A DNA stretch of 64,000 nucleotides from UBA9715 sp045614225 (GCA_045614225.1 JAZLCO010000021.1:29204-93203); one strand, 5' to 3'; shown: positions 55,701 to 63,821, counted from the stretch's first letter. The notes: a model not told the origin generated them from the sequence alone. Program-made: numbers and translations.

Positions 55701-56059
55701 TAACCGATAAACGCTGCTCGGTCTTCCTTGAACGCCAAGCCCGCCAGAAGGTCTATGTCACCATCCAGAAGCTTTTGGTAGAGCGTGCTGAAATCGTCGT
55801 ATACGTATTCGTATTCCCACCCGGTGTATTCGGCAAGCTTGCGATAATACTCGTAAGCGTAGCCTGCCTTCACAGCGTCGTCTCGAGCACCTTCCTGGAA
55901 GACCTCGTTTTCGTAATAGCCGACGCGCACCGTTTTCGAATCGTTCTCATCTGCCCAGGCTGCATCAGGCGATGTGGCGACGAGTGCAACTGCGCCCAAA
56001 AGAGCAAACAGGACTCCCAACATGAAAAACGTCCATGTTGCTTTTCTTCCGACGGTCAT
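52787..56059 (-). CDS. BvgS/EvgS-like hybrid kinase with two solute-binding sensor domains and two receivers
   Basis: A 1090-aa kinase. After a signal/anchor helix (about 8-35) come two SBP_bac_3-type venus-flytrap sensors (about 42-265, KTVRVGYYENEVFQEG; and about 275-500, DTLRVGYLENYLPYSD). Then follow a membrane helix near 525, a coiled linker, a kinase core with His590 in NMSHDIRTPMNAIVG, boxes DNGIGM and GTGLGMAI, and two receivers (IDWLMPDQNG, MDIQMPRMDG). The sensors bind small molecules such as amino acids in this family. The ATG at 56059 follows AGAGGAGG; seven in-frame upstream codons are discarded. Confidence 0.92.
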   Translation of the reverse strand: MTVGRKATWTFFMLGVLFALLGAVALVATSPDAAWADENDSKTVRVGYYENEVFQEGARDDAVKAGYAYEYYRKLAEYTGWEYEYVYDDFSTLYQKLLDGDIDLLAGLAFKEDRAAFIGYPSAPMGNETYTLVKHDTDAETTINPDSLNGKKIGVLNSAIADALNRYLNGQQIAAEVITFDDYEELFAAFDSGDLDVMAAEGDGAYGRNHAEVLFAFGSSDYYLCTTINRPDLLAELNSAQTQLSIEEPNFVSSLRTKYYSSSISSRAFSVDEREWINTHDTLRVGYLENYLPYSDTDASGHVTGLVKDVVPAIFNNLGISNLNITYSGYKSYDEMIADVRADVIDVAFPVGGGLYYSEENGIYQSNAVVSASTELVFKGEFTENTTSSFAVNENNRMQYYYIRTNFPDAEIAFYPSIDDCLHAVLDGKASCTTLNGLRANDMLKNRAYKELSMRQTTRDDERCFGVEIGNMGLLKLLNRGVNVIGADYAQGLSYRYTEGLRSYSLIDMILDNMATVGTILFAIAALVIIFLIHEARRRDRLVVEKEAALGKLEAKNQELAKSEKALSDALVAAEHANRAKTTFLNNMSHDIRTPMNAIVGFTALAASHIDNEEQVKDYLGKIAVSSEHLLSLINDVLDMSRIESGKMTLEETDVHLPDVIHDLRTIIQSNVTSKQLELFIDTQDVVHEDIIIDKLRLNQVLLNLLSNAIKFTPNGGTISFRVIEKPSSSEGVANFEFQIKDNGIGMSEEFQKTIFEAFTREQTSTVSGIQGTGLGMAITKNIVDMMGGTITVVSEEGKGSEFTVDIPCKISGKSAKPERVPELDGLRALVADDDTHTCLSVCSMLREIGMRPVWTNYGKEAVIRAKEAVDQADEFNVYIIDWLMPDQNGIETVRQIRKFIGDSTPIIILTAYDWADIEQEAKEAGVTAFCSKPLFMSELRDVLAKPFTSSVDDSDQSVTPRDFSGKRVLLVEDNEMNQMIAEMVLKDSGFEVEIASDGIEAIETMKAAPAGHFDIILMDIQMPRMDGYEATRQIRSLEDAEKANIPIVAVTANAFEEDANLALSVGMNGHLAKPYDIPKILETLNELIP

Positions 56060-56117
56060 GGTGGGACCTCCTCTCATCATTGTCGGCCTGAACGGGATGA
56101 GGCTCGCTTGCTATCGG

Positions 56118-56450
56118 CTACAGTGCGAGGAACTCGTTCCATTTGAGCATGATCGCATCAACCAAGGCGGGGTAGTCGGCGTCTTCCTTGACACGCAACA
56201 GCTCGGTGATTTCGGACATAGGCTCGAAAAGAGGGGTGATGGCCAGGTTGCCCAGAACGCCCTTCAGCGCATGGGCGGCTTCGAATGCGGCGTCGAGATC
56301 GCCGGCGTCAATGGCAGCTTTCAGGGATTCGAACCCTTTTTCTCCCTTCAAGGATTCGACCAGGCGCAGGTAGAACCCTTCGTTGTTCATGCATCGGCCG
56401 AGGCCTTCGTCAACGTTCGCGCCGAAAGCAATCAGGTCGTCAAGTGTCAT
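56118..56450 (-). CDS. Stand-alone Hpt phosphotransfer protein
   Basis: A 110-aa cytoplasmic helical protein. The phosphorylated His60 lies in the HALKG motif (AAHALKGVLGNL). It can shuttle phosphate between receiver domains. All three hybrid kinases of this operon lack their own Hpt, so this protein is probably their shared relay. The start at 56450 has GGGAGC upstream. Confidence 0.92.
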   Translation of the reverse strand: MTLDDLIAFGANVDEGLGRCMNNEGFYLRLVESLKGEKGFESLKAAIDAGDLDAAFEAAHALKGVLGNLAITPLFEPMSEITELLRVKEDADYPALVDAIMLKWNEFLAL

Positions 56451-56511
56451 AGCGAGCTCCCATCTCTCGGTTGTTCCGTTGTGCGGTCGGGTCGGTACCA
56501 CATAGCTAGTG

Positions 56512-58716
56512 CTAGTAAATGTCCGAACTCGTTCGTTTTGTGCGTATGTTCATGTCGGCCAGTGCCTGTTGTATCTGCATGTTGATGTTGCTGATGCCCA
56601 CGACGATATGGTGTTCATCGTTCGCGCGGGCCTTGATGGCTTTCATGGCGTGGTACACGGGGCGACCGTTTTCCACAATGCGGTATGTCATGTAGAAGGG
56701 GTCGTGCCCCGCGAGCTGCAGGAGCAGCGTGTTCTTCTGCGTGTTCAGCCCGACTCTCATCTCATCATCAGGGTAGATCGCCTCGAACAAGAGGCCCCAC
56801 GCATCTTCGAAGAAGTTCGATCCGCTGTTCTCGATCTGGAGGTTCTCGGGTTTGCCTTGTGAGGTGAATTCGACGTAGTGGTCGCTTTCGATGTCGACGT
56901 AGAAGATGGCATCGAACCCGGCTGCAAGCGCGTGGGTGACTTCGCCGAAAGCCCCTGACCTGTGATGGGGCACGATTTCGCGCGAAGGCGTCAACTTTTC
57001 GGGAACCGCCACGTCGATCTCGTTTCGTTCGGCGACGAATTTCTCGAATTCGCCTGCTGGAACCGGAGGGGAGAAATAGTAGCCCTGCACACGGTCGCAT
57101 CCCATGTCACGCAAGGCAACCAGTTGCTCCTCGGTTTCCACGCCCTCTGCGATGACAGGGACCGAAAGGTAGTCGGCGATGTCGATGATGATCTCGATCA
57201 TCTTGGTGTCGCCGCCTTCTGCGAATGCGCTTCGAATGAACTGCATGTCGAGCTTCAAAGCGTCGAGCGGCAAGGACGAGAGCATGTTGAGCGAGGAATA
57301 GCCCGTACCGAAGTCGTCCATTTCCACCTGGAAACCGATGTTGCGCAGATTGCTGACGGTGTCGATGATCTGCTCCGAATCCTGCGTGTAGGCCGATTCG
57401 GTGATTTCGAGGAGAAGCTCGTTTGTGCTCAGGTCGTATTCCTGGAGCACGCCGAGCAGGATGCTGTCGAGATGCGGGTCGTACATGTCGATGCGCGAGA
57501 CGTTGACGGACACCGGCACCACGAAGTTGTACCGTGTCTTCCAGTCTTTGATCTGAGCAGCGGCGGCGCGCCATACGAAGATGTCGAGGCGTTGGATGAG
57601 GCCGTTCTCCTCGAAGAGGGGAATGAAAGCGCCTGGCGATACCATTCCGAGCGTCGGATGGTTCCAGCGGATGAGGGCCTCGGCGCTCACCAGCACGGGA
57701 ATCTCGGACTGGATGTCGAATTTCGGTTGGAAGTACACCTGGAACTGCTGTTCCTTGATAGCGGTTGCGAAGTCGTCGATCAGGCGCTCCGAATACAGCT
57801 CTTTTTCATGCAGCAGGGAATCGTATATGCCGATTCGGGTGGCGAAGCTGCCGCGAACCGTGTCGGCTGCCATCTGGGCGCGGTCGAAGCGTCTTTCGAT
57901 TTCAAGTGACTTGTCAACGGATTCGTATACGCCCATGCGCAGCCATGTTTGGGTGTCTTCGGCATTCTCGTTGGCGATTCCCCTCGAGGCCTTTTCGAGA
58001 ATGGTTTTGTAATCTTGGCCGTGGGGGCAATACGCCATGAACGTGTCAGCTTCGCTTCGGCAGACGATGCCGCCAGCTTCGCGCACGGCGGAGAGAAGCT
58101 CGTTTGCGACGCAACGCAGCACTTCGTTACCGTAATTCGTACCGAACCGCTCGTTAATGAGGCGGAAGTGGTTGATGTCGACGACAACGGCATCCATGTC
58201 CGTGGTGCTGTGGTGGTGGTCGAACTGCACGGCATACTGGTAAAAGTAGTCGCGGTTGAACAGGCCCGTCAGCTCGTCACGTTCCGTTTTGGTGATGATG
58301 AGTCGGTCTTCGTGAAGCTCGATTGCGCGCTGGATGCGCGCATGGATAACGTTTGCTTGCGGATAGGGTTTGGAGATGAAGTCGTTAGCCCCAAGGTGCA
58401 AGCTTTCGACTTCGGCGTTCTGGTCGGACGTCGCGACGATGACGGGAATGTTGGCCAATTCGGGGTCGGCGCGCATGGCGTGCAGGGCATCCGTGCCGCT
58501 CATGACGGGCATCTTCAAGTCCAGAATAATGAGAGAGAGGACACCTTTGCTCCTGCGCGCCACCTCCAGCGTCTCTTCGCCGTTTTCAGCGAAGAGCAGC
58601 TCGTAATCATTTTGCAGGATTTCGCGCAGGATCTCCCTGTTTATGAATTCGTCGTCGGCAATGAGCAGTAGTCGTTTCCCGTTTTCCGAATGAAATTTCT
58701 CATGGCTTTTAAGCAT
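56512..58716 (-). CDS. Receiver/GGDEF-like/EAL protein, probable c-di-GMP phosphodiesterase
   Basis: A 734-aa cytoplasmic protein. A receiver (1-130) has the phosphorylated Asp66 in ILDLKMP. The GGDEF domain (about 145-305) is degenerate: the active loop reads SEADTF (221-226), so it should not make c-di-GMP. The EAL domain (about 320-570) keeps the catalytic set: SAEALIRW, VNVSR, LEITES, MDDFGTGYSSL, LKLD, AEGVET and QGYYF. The last 130 residues resemble a PAS-type fold. First gene of the five-gene operon and its only evident output: phosphorylation would change c-di-GMP breakdown. Confidence 0.9.
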   Translation of the reverse strand: MLKSHEKFHSENGKRLLLIADDEFINREILREILQNDYELLFAENGEETLEVARRSKGVLSLIILDLKMPVMSGTDALHAMRADPELANIPVIVATSDQNAEVESLHLGANDFISKPYPQANVIHARIQRAIELHEDRLIITKTERDELTGLFNRDYFYQYAVQFDHHHSTTDMDAVVVDINHFRLINERFGTNYGNEVLRCVANELLSAVREAGGIVCRSEADTFMAYCPHGQDYKTILEKASRGIANENAEDTQTWLRMGVYESVDKSLEIERRFDRAQMAADTVRGSFATRIGIYDSLLHEKELYSERLIDDFATAIKEQQFQVYFQPKFDIQSEIPVLVSAEALIRWNHPTLGMVSPGAFIPLFEENGLIQRLDIFVWRAAAAQIKDWKTRYNFVVPVSVNVSRIDMYDPHLDSILLGVLQEYDLSTNELLLEITESAYTQDSEQIIDTVSNLRNIGFQVEMDDFGTGYSSLNMLSSLPLDALKLDMQFIRSAFAEGGDTKMIEIIIDIADYLSVPVIAEGVETEEQLVALRDMGCDRVQGYYFSPPVPAGEFEKFVAERNEIDVAVPEKLTPSREIVPHHRSGAFGEVTHALAAGFDAIFYVDIESDHYVEFTSQGKPENLQIENSGSNFFEDAWGLLFEAIYPDDEMRVGLNTQKNTLLLQLAGHDPFYMTYRIVENGRPVYHAMKAIKARANDEHHIVVGISNINMQIQQALADMNIRTKRTSSDIY

Positions 58717-58888
58717 GACATACCCACCCTTTGCAGTGTCGATATACGTACGTGCAATTATAAGACTTGCAACGCCCTAATCTGGCTGCAATACCGACAT
58801 GTAGCGGAAACGACTGCAATAACAATCCGTGAATTATCGAGCGTCGTCCAGCACGAATAAGGGTTTTTCGGGACAGGTGAATTGAGCG

Positions 58889-58913
58889 GCGGGCTTGCAC
58901 GAAGCAAGCCCGC
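58889..58913. terminator. Hairpin after the ECF operon and before the relay operon
   Basis: A 10-base-pair GC-rich stem (58889-58898 with 58904-58913) with loop ACGAA. It lies just downstream of the leftward ecfT gene but has no T-run, so a termination role is uncertain. The rest of 58717-58948 holds nothing I can identify apart from the relay operon's leader. Confidence 0.4.
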
Positions 58914-58948
58914 TCTTAGGGTTGGGGAACGAGAGCCGCTTATGTTCT

Positions 58949-59710
58949 TTAATGCAGCAGGATAGCTGCAACCATGAGTGCGATGACAAGTATGAGGGCG
59001 ATGATGTCGTGCGCTGCGAACGGGTATTGCTTATAGCCTGATTCTCGAGTGCGCAGGTTGAAGCCGCGCACTTCGGCCGCGATGGCAGCGCTGTTCGTCT
59101 TACGCACCGAGCTGACCAGCAAGGGCACGCAAAGCGGCACCATCAACTGGATCTTGTTCACGATGCCTCCCTGGTCGAATTCGACACCGCGCGCAGTTTG
59201 CGCCTCCATGATGCCCTTCATATCATTCATGAACACGGGGATGAAATGTACGGTCGAAGCGAACGTGAACGCATATTTATAGGGCACGTGCAGCACTTTC
59301 ACGACAGAGTTCGACAGGTCGGACATCTTCGTGACGTAAAACGTGAGGAACAGGGGGATAGCTGCGGCTTCCAAACGCAAGATGGTGGTGATAGCCGCCA
59401 TGATCGAGCCGGTTCCGATGTAGCCCCATGGCAAGTCGACGAGACGGTCGCCTGTTGGCGTGGTGAAGATGAGCAGGATTGCCAGGATGAGCGAGAACAC
59501 GAACACGGCCTTCATGAGGCCGAGCGTCTGGCGCATCATCCCGCAGCTGGCTGCGAGGGCAAGCGCGAGCACGAGCATTGCCGCCAGGAAGATGGGGTTG
59601 CTCGTGCAAAAGCACATGATGGCGAACAGGACGGCGAACAGCAGCTTCGCGACTGGGTTCATTCGGTGGAGCAATGATGTTCCAGGTACGTATTCGAGGA
59701 AACCGTTCAT
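58949..59710 (-). CDS. ECF transporter T component (EcfT)
   Basis: A 253-aa membrane protein with about five helices that couples the two ATPases to the S component. It starts NGFLEYVPGTSLLHRMNPVAKLL and has the A-subunit coupling motif region near AQTARGVEFDQG and AAEVRGFNLR (the two Ala-Arg-Gly-type helices). It overlaps the upstream ATPase gene by 4 bases. Specificity comes from the S component encoded at 61554. Confidence 0.92.
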   Translation of the reverse strand: MNGFLEYVPGTSLLHRMNPVAKLLFAVLFAIMCFCTSNPIFLAAMLVLALALAASCGMMRQTLGLMKAVFVFSLILAILLIFTTPTGDRLVDLPWGYIGTGSIMAAITTILRLEAAAIPLFLTFYVTKMSDLSNSVVKVLHVPYKYAFTFASTVHFIPVFMNDMKGIMEAQTARGVEFDQGGIVNKIQLMVPLCVPLLVSSVRKTNSAAIAAEVRGFNLRTRESGYKQYPFAAHDIIALILVIALMVAAILLH

Positions 59711-60561
59711 CGGTCAACTCCTTCAAACGGAACGGCGAGCGCATTCGGCTCAATGGCGGCGCGCATTTCGGCGAGCGTGTTGGCATGTGCAACGGCGGAG
59801 TCGGCCAACGCGGGGCTCATGAGCTGCAGGGCAAGTGAAATATCAACGATTTGGGGCGGCACGAGGTCGGCGGCTTCGAGGGTATGGCGGTTGCGTAGGA
59901 CCTCGAACGTCGGCCCCTGGTCGACGACCAAGCCGTTGCTCATGACGATGACTCGTTCAGCGAAGTCGGCAACGACTTCCATGTCGTGGCAGACCATGAT
60001 GACGGTCGTGCCATTCTCGTGCAGCCGGCGAATGATGCTCATGACCTTCACGCACTCGCGGAAGTCGAGACCAGTCGTGGGTTCGTCGAGCACGACCACC
60101 GGCGTCTCGAGCACCACGATGGAGGCGAGTGCGAGCAGCTGGCGTGTGCCACGATTCAACAGGAACGGGTCATCATCGGGGTTGAAGCCGAATTCGTCGA
60201 TGATGCTGTCGACGCGTCGGGCGGCATCGTCCATGTCCATCTTCAATGCGCGGAAGCCGAACAGCAGCTCCTCGCGCACCGTGTTGCAACAGATCTGACT
60301 ATCGGGATTTTGGAACAAGAATCCGACGCGGCGGGCCAACTCGCTCGTTTTCAGCTGCGTTGTGGGGACGCCGTCGACGAGCACCTCGCCCTCGTCAGGT
60401 TTCAGCAGGCCGTTCACCAGGCGCATGGTTGTAGACTTGCCGGCTCCGTTCGTGCCGACGAATGCCACGAACTCGCCGTCGTTCACGGTGAAATCGACAC
60501 CGCGCAAGATGGGCGTGTTCGCATCGTACGAAGCATGGACATTGCGGAATTCGATGGTCAT
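59707..60561 (-). CDS. ECF transporter ATPase 2 with altered signature motif
   Basis: A 284-aa ABC ATPase: Walker A GTNGAGKST near 35, Q-loop FLFQNPDSQICCNTV near 80 and Walker B VVVLDEPTTGLD near 160. The normal LSGGQ signature is replaced by LNRGTRQLLALAS, so this subunit may be impaired at one of the two ATP sites. The ATG at 60561 overlaps the stop of ATPase 1 (ATGA). The same frame stays open far upstream on the minus strand, but that part is only the shadow of ATPase 1. Confidence 0.9.
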   Translation of the reverse strand: MTIEFRNVHASYDANTPILRGVDFTVNDGEFVAFVGTNGAGKSTTMRLVNGLLKPDEGEVLVDGVPTTQLKTSELARRVGFLFQNPDSQICCNTVREELLFGFRALKMDMDDAARRVDSIIDEFGFNPDDDPFLLNRGTRQLLALASIVVLETPVVVLDEPTTGLDFRECVKVMSIIRRLHENGTTVIMVCHDMEVVADFAERVIVMSNGLVVDQGPTFEVLRNRHTLEAADLVPPQIVDISLALQLMSPALADSAVAHANTLAEMRAAIEPNALAVPFEGVDR

Positions 60562-61460
60562 GCGATCGCCCCGCTTTCGGTCGAAGCGCGTTCTCCGAAA
60601 TTGGCGTAAGGGGCAGGGGAGCCACCAAGAATTCCCAGGAGTGCGTTGCATGCTTCCTCGACGTTGCGACATACAGGTCCAGCGTGCAGGCCATCTGTTG
60701 CAAGGCGGTTCATGAGCGTTGTCGAGCGAGGGCAGTTCACGCCGATCTCGAGCAGCTCGTCCGAATGGGCCAACACGTTGGACGGCGTGTCGCAGAAGCG
60801 GATCGTTCCGTTGTCGACGATGACGAGCATGTCGGCGAACTGCGACAGCAGGGCGATTTTCTGCTCGACGACCACGACGGTGGTGCCGTGCTCGCGCGCA
60901 TAGCGAGTCAGCAACTGGAACACTTGCAGCGAGCTGGCAGGATCGAGCTCGGCTGTAGGCTCGTCGAGCATGAGCACCTTCGGCTTCAGCGCCAAGATGG
61001 ATGCGATGGCCACCTTCTGCTTCTGGCCGCCCGAAAGGCTGGCGATGACACGGTCGCGAAGATCGGAGATGCCCATATCGGCCAAAGCCTCTTCGACGCG
61101 GGCGTCGATTTCGTCGTGCGGTACGCCGAAGTTCTCCAGGCCGTACAGCATCTCGTCTTCGACAATGGACGTGACAATTTGCGAGTCGATGTCCTGGCAT
61201 ACGCTGCCGACGATTTGCGAAATGTCGGTGAGGCTCGTCTCGCACGTATCATGGCCGTCTATCGTAACTGAGCCATAGAAGTCGCCTGGATAGCAGTGCG
61301 GGATGATGCCGTTCATGGCATACGTGAGCGTCGACTTTCCGCTTCCTGCTGCTCCTGTGATACCAACGAATGCACCGGCCGGAATGCTCAAGTTGATATC
61401 CTTGACCACCGGCTCGGTGCTCTCGCGGTACGTGAACGTGAAGTTCTTGATTTCGATCAT
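60558..61460 (-). CDS. ECF transporter ATPase 1
   Basis: A 300-aa ABC ATPase with Walker A GAAGSGKST near 37, Q-loop SVCQDIDSQIVTSIVEDE, canonical signature LSGGQKQKVAIAS near 145 and Walker B VLMLDEPTAELD. Translated from ATG at 61460 after AGAGGAG. Forms the ATPase pair with the following subunit. Confidence 0.93.
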   Translation of the reverse strand: MIEIKNFTFTYRESTEPVVKDINLSIPAGAFVGITGAAGSGKSTLTYAMNGIIPHCYPGDFYGSVTIDGHDTCETSLTDISQIVGSVCQDIDSQIVTSIVEDEMLYGLENFGVPHDEIDARVEEALADMGISDLRDRVIASLSGGQKQKVAIASILALKPKVLMLDEPTAELDPASSLQVFQLLTRYAREHGTTVVVVEQKIALLSQFADMLVIVDNGTIRFCDTPSNVLAHSDELLEIGVNCPRSTTLMNRLATDGLHAGPVCRNVEEACNALLGILGGSPAPYANFGERASTESGAIA

Positions 61461-61488
61461 GGTGAAACTCCTCTTGTAAAACCGAGTG

Positions 61489-61524
61489 CTGGAACCTTGC
61501 CACGAGTCGTCGGCAAGGTTCCAG
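61489..61524 (-). terminator. Intra-operon hairpin between S-component and ATPase genes
   Basis: A 13-base-pair stem CTGGAACCTTGCC/GGCAAGGTTCCAG with a 10-base loop between the S gene and ATPase 1. On the minus strand the T-run TTTT comes only 7 bases later, so it may reduce rather than stop read-through. Confidence 0.5.
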
Positions 61525-61553
61525 CGTCCCCGCAGTGCGGGTAATTCCTTGCG

Positions 61554-62123
61554 CTACTTCTTGAGGACTTTGCGCAGGAGCGGGGTGAGGATTTGCACCA
61601 GGATGGCGTTGAACGTTGCGGTGCCGAACACCATGATGGCGTACGTGACGAAGATGACGGGCAATGCCAGACCGTTCATGAGGCCTACGATGATGGCGAA
61701 CGTGTAGCCGGATACGACTGTCGAAAGGAACGTGGTCACGAACGGGTTGATGTCAGCCTTGCCGCTAATCTTCAGCGGGATGTTGATGAGCAGGCCGCAG
61801 GCCAGGGCGCCGAGCACCTCGGAAGGAATGTTCACAAGCGGTGTGGCGTTGAGCATCGGGATCTGGCACATGATTCCGGCGATGAGGCCGATGACGATTG
61901 CCTGCGGCAGTTTCGGTCGCGTCAAGATGATGGCCAGGCAGTACATGGCGATGACGAAGTTCGGTTTCATGCCGGCAAAAGAGAGGAAGCTGGCGACGGT
62001 CAGCTTCAGCACTGCGCCGGCAGCGAGCAGCACGGCTATGAGGATGAGGTCTTGTGTGGTGAGGCCTTTCTTAGCTTCGGTGTTTTCGACGATCGTTCGC
62101 TTCATGGTGGTGGACTCGGACAT
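61554..62123 (-). CDS. ECF transporter S component, TrpP-like (probable tryptophan uptake)
   Basis: A 189-aa membrane protein with about five to six helices. It aligns by eye with Bacillus TrpP over the segment AGMKPNFVIAMYCLAIILTRPKLPQAIVIGLIAGI. S components bind the substrate and use the EcfA/T module encoded downstream. The upstream T-box with a UGG specifier independently points to tryptophan. The start at 62123 follows AAAGGGAGAAAG; an internal ATG seven codons later is possible. Confidence 0.88.
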   Translation of the reverse strand: MSESTTMKRTIVENTEAKKGLTTQDLILIAVLLAAGAVLKLTVASFLSFAGMKPNFVIAMYCLAIILTRPKLPQAIVIGLIAGIMCQIPMLNATPLVNIPSEVLGALACGLLINIPLKISGKADINPFVTTFLSTVVSGYTFAIIVGLMNGLALPVIFVTYAIMVFGTATFNAILVQILTPLLRKVLKK

Positions 62124-62235
62124 CTTTCTCCCTTTCTGTCGTGGCCGGCTGCCCCTCGCAGCCTGGCCGGTTGGCTGTCCGATGAGGTGGGCGCCTTACC
62201 CGCCTCATCCACTCGAATCACTCGAAGTCGTCGCG

Positions 62236-62545
62236 CAAATCAAAAGGCCTGTCCTTTGCAACCCCTTGCGGAGTTTCAAAGGACAGGCCATTCAACCTGC
62301 GGTGCCACCTTTGCTTGGCCCCATGCGGGACCCACTCGTGAACGTGCCATCACACGCTCTGCCTCTAACGCGGGCTCACGGTCCAGATACTCGGCCTTCG
62401 GCGCCTGCCTACAGCCTTTCCCCTTTCCCTCGGCGATCCATTTGCCATCTAGCGTACTACGGAACTCTCAGCAACGTCCGCTCTCTGTGAGTGCCCGGAT
62501 GACTTTACTTTCGCCTCAACGGTTTCGAGCTATTCGATTGTTGAG
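62236..62545 (-). promoter_or_regulatory. T-box riboswitch, probably tryptophan-specific
   Basis: On the minus strand the RNA shows a classic stem I: a base helix closed by CCCTC/GAGGG, an AGUA element, the distal AGAGAGCGG...GCTGAGAG loop pattern, and a specifier loop AAAUGGA between the helices GUCAUC/GAUGGC and GGCGA/UCGCC. The T-box core AAAGGTGGCACCGC lies at 62312-62299. It is followed by a 13-base-pair terminator (62289-62277 with 62258-62246) and TTTT. UGG (Trp) is the likely specifier; an overlapping AUG (Met) reading cannot be fully excluded. Confidence 0.9.
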
Positions 62546-62548
62546 GGC

Positions 62549-62578
62549 ACTTTAGCGCAGCAAAGCAAAATGTGTCAA
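62549..62578 (-). promoter_or_regulatory. Promoter of the T-box/ECF operon
   Basis: TTGACA (62578-62573), an 18-base spacer and TAAAGT (62554-62549) on the minus strand, just before the T-box stem I. Confidence 0.7.
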
Positions 62579-62653
62579 GAGTTTTTTACGACTTTTTTCA
62601 CTCACGATAAACGCCTGGTGGCGGTGCATTTCTTATAGATTAGATAGAATGAT

Positions 62654-62678
62654 TTGTTATCGATATTATCGATAACAA
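62654..62678. promoter_or_regulatory. Perfect 25-base palindrome upstream of metQ
   Basis: TTGTTATCGATA, one T, then the exact inverted copy TATCGATAACAA. It lies 114 bases before the metQ start and is a strong candidate binding site of a dimeric regulator. No SAM riboswitch is seen in the 62600-62790 region. Confidence 0.6.
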
Positions 62679-62791
62679 TCGAACGAAAAAGCATATTACC
62701 GCAGGTCTTGCGCCAATTAACAGCATCCAGGTATCGTATCGCCTAACGGTTTAAAAGGGCCGCGGAGACGGCCTGAGGGGAAGGAGACCAC

Positions 62792-63670
62792 ATGTCAGCA
62801 ATCAGGAAGAATAGGAAATTGGCAGCGATTGTCGTTGCCGCACTCGGTGTCGTGTTAGCGTTCGGCCTGGCATCGTGCGGAGGGTCGGCAAGTTCCAGCG
62901 CGTCGAGCGCGAGCGGCTCGGCGAGTGCTTCAGCCAGCGCTTCAGCTGCATCCGACGACAAGGTCATCAAGGTGGCTGCAAGCCCGACCCCGCATGCGGT
63001 GATCTTGAACGACGCCGTAGCGCCGCTGGTCGAGAAGGCCGGCTACAAGCTCGAGGTTGTCGAGTTCACCGATTACGTGCTGCCCAACACTGCAACTGAA
63101 GATGGCGAAGTTGACGCCAACTACTTCCAGCATATTCCCTACCTTGATCAGTTCAACAAGGAGAATGGTACGCATCTCGTGAACGTTGCGCCTGTGCACA
63201 TCGAGCCGATGAGCGTCTACGCTGGCAAGACCGCTTCGTTCGACGAGCTCGCCGATGGCGCCACGGTTGCCGTGCCCAATGACACCACCAACGAGGCGCG
63301 CGCCCTCCTGCTGCTGCAGACCGCCGGCCTCATCGAGCTGGAAGATCCGACCAACTTGGCTGCAACTCCCAAGGACATCAAGAGCAATCCGAAGAACCTG
63401 CAGTTCAAAGAAGTCGAAGCTGCCACCGTTCCGACCATCCTGCCCGATGTCGACATCGCTGTGATCAACACGAACTACGCAATCGGCGCCGAGCTGCCGA
63501 AGGATCTGATCCTTATCACTGAAGCCGCCGAGTCCCCGTATGTCAACGTGCTGGTCGTGAAAGAGGGCAACGAGGACGCTGAAAAGACCAAGGTCCTCAT
63601 CGAAGCAATCACCTCGCAGGATGTGAAGGATTACATCGCCAAGAACTTTGATGATTGCGTCGCAGTGTAA
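62792..63670 (+). CDS. metQ: Methionine ABC transporter substrate-binding lipoprotein
   Basis: A 292-aa NlpA/MetQ-family lipoprotein. The lipobox LASC gives the lipid-bearing Cys29, followed by a Ser/Ala spacer (31-53). The binding domain has KVAASPTPHAVIL, LEVVEFTDYVLPNTATEDGEVDANYFQHIPYLDQFN, VHIEPMSVYAGK and VPNDTTNEARALLLLQTAGLI, the family's ligand-binding segments. It captures methionine (or a close analogue) at the cell surface. Followed by metN, so the usual metQ-metN-metI importer is expected to continue beyond the window. AAGGAGACC precedes the ATG. Confidence 0.94.
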   Translation: MSAIRKNRKLAAIVVAALGVVLAFGLASCGGSASSSASSASGSASASASASAASDDKVIKVAASPTPHAVILNDAVAPLVEKAGYKLEVVEFTDYVLPNTATEDGEVDANYFQHIPYLDQFNKENGTHLVNVAPVHIEPMSVYAGKTASFDELADGATVAVPNDTTNEARALLLLQTAGLIELEDPTNLAATPKDIKSNPKNLQFKEVEAATVPTILPDVDIAVINTNYAIGAELPKDLILITEAAESPYVNVLVVKEGNEDAEKTKVLIEAITSQDVKDYIAKNFDDCVAV

Positions 63671-63723
63671 ATCCCTGAGCAAATCCCTTACAATAGGGAG
63701 CCGCTAACAAAATGGGACAACGA

Positions 63724-63751
63724 ATGCGGGGCCGATTCGTCGGCCCCGCAT
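63724..63751 (+). terminator. Strong hairpin between metQ and metN
   Basis: A 12-base-pair stem ATGCGGGGCCGA/TCGGCCCCGCAT closed by a TTCG tetraloop, without a T-run. It could stabilise the metQ message or lower read-through into metN, so that more binding protein than ATPase is made. Confidence 0.5.
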
Positions 63752-63765
63752 GTTGCGGTCTACGG

Positions 63766-63794
63766 ATGCGACAGGCACCTGGTGCCTGTCGCAT
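63766..63794. repeat. Perfect 14-bp palindromic repeat (copy B)
   Basis: ATGCGACAGGCACC (63766-63779), one T, then its exact inverted copy (63781-63794). Similar in outline to the palindrome at 28763 (GACA-type arms about a short centre), suggesting a dispersed palindromic repeat family. Confidence 0.6.
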
Positions 63795-63821
63795 TGCGCG
63801 AAAGGTGAACGGAAGAGTTTC

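Noticed and set aside
60562..61245. N-terminal extension of the second ECF ATPase on the minus strand
   Set aside because: Arg/His-rich out-of-frame reading of ATPase 1; the true start is the ATG at 60561 with ATGA overlap.
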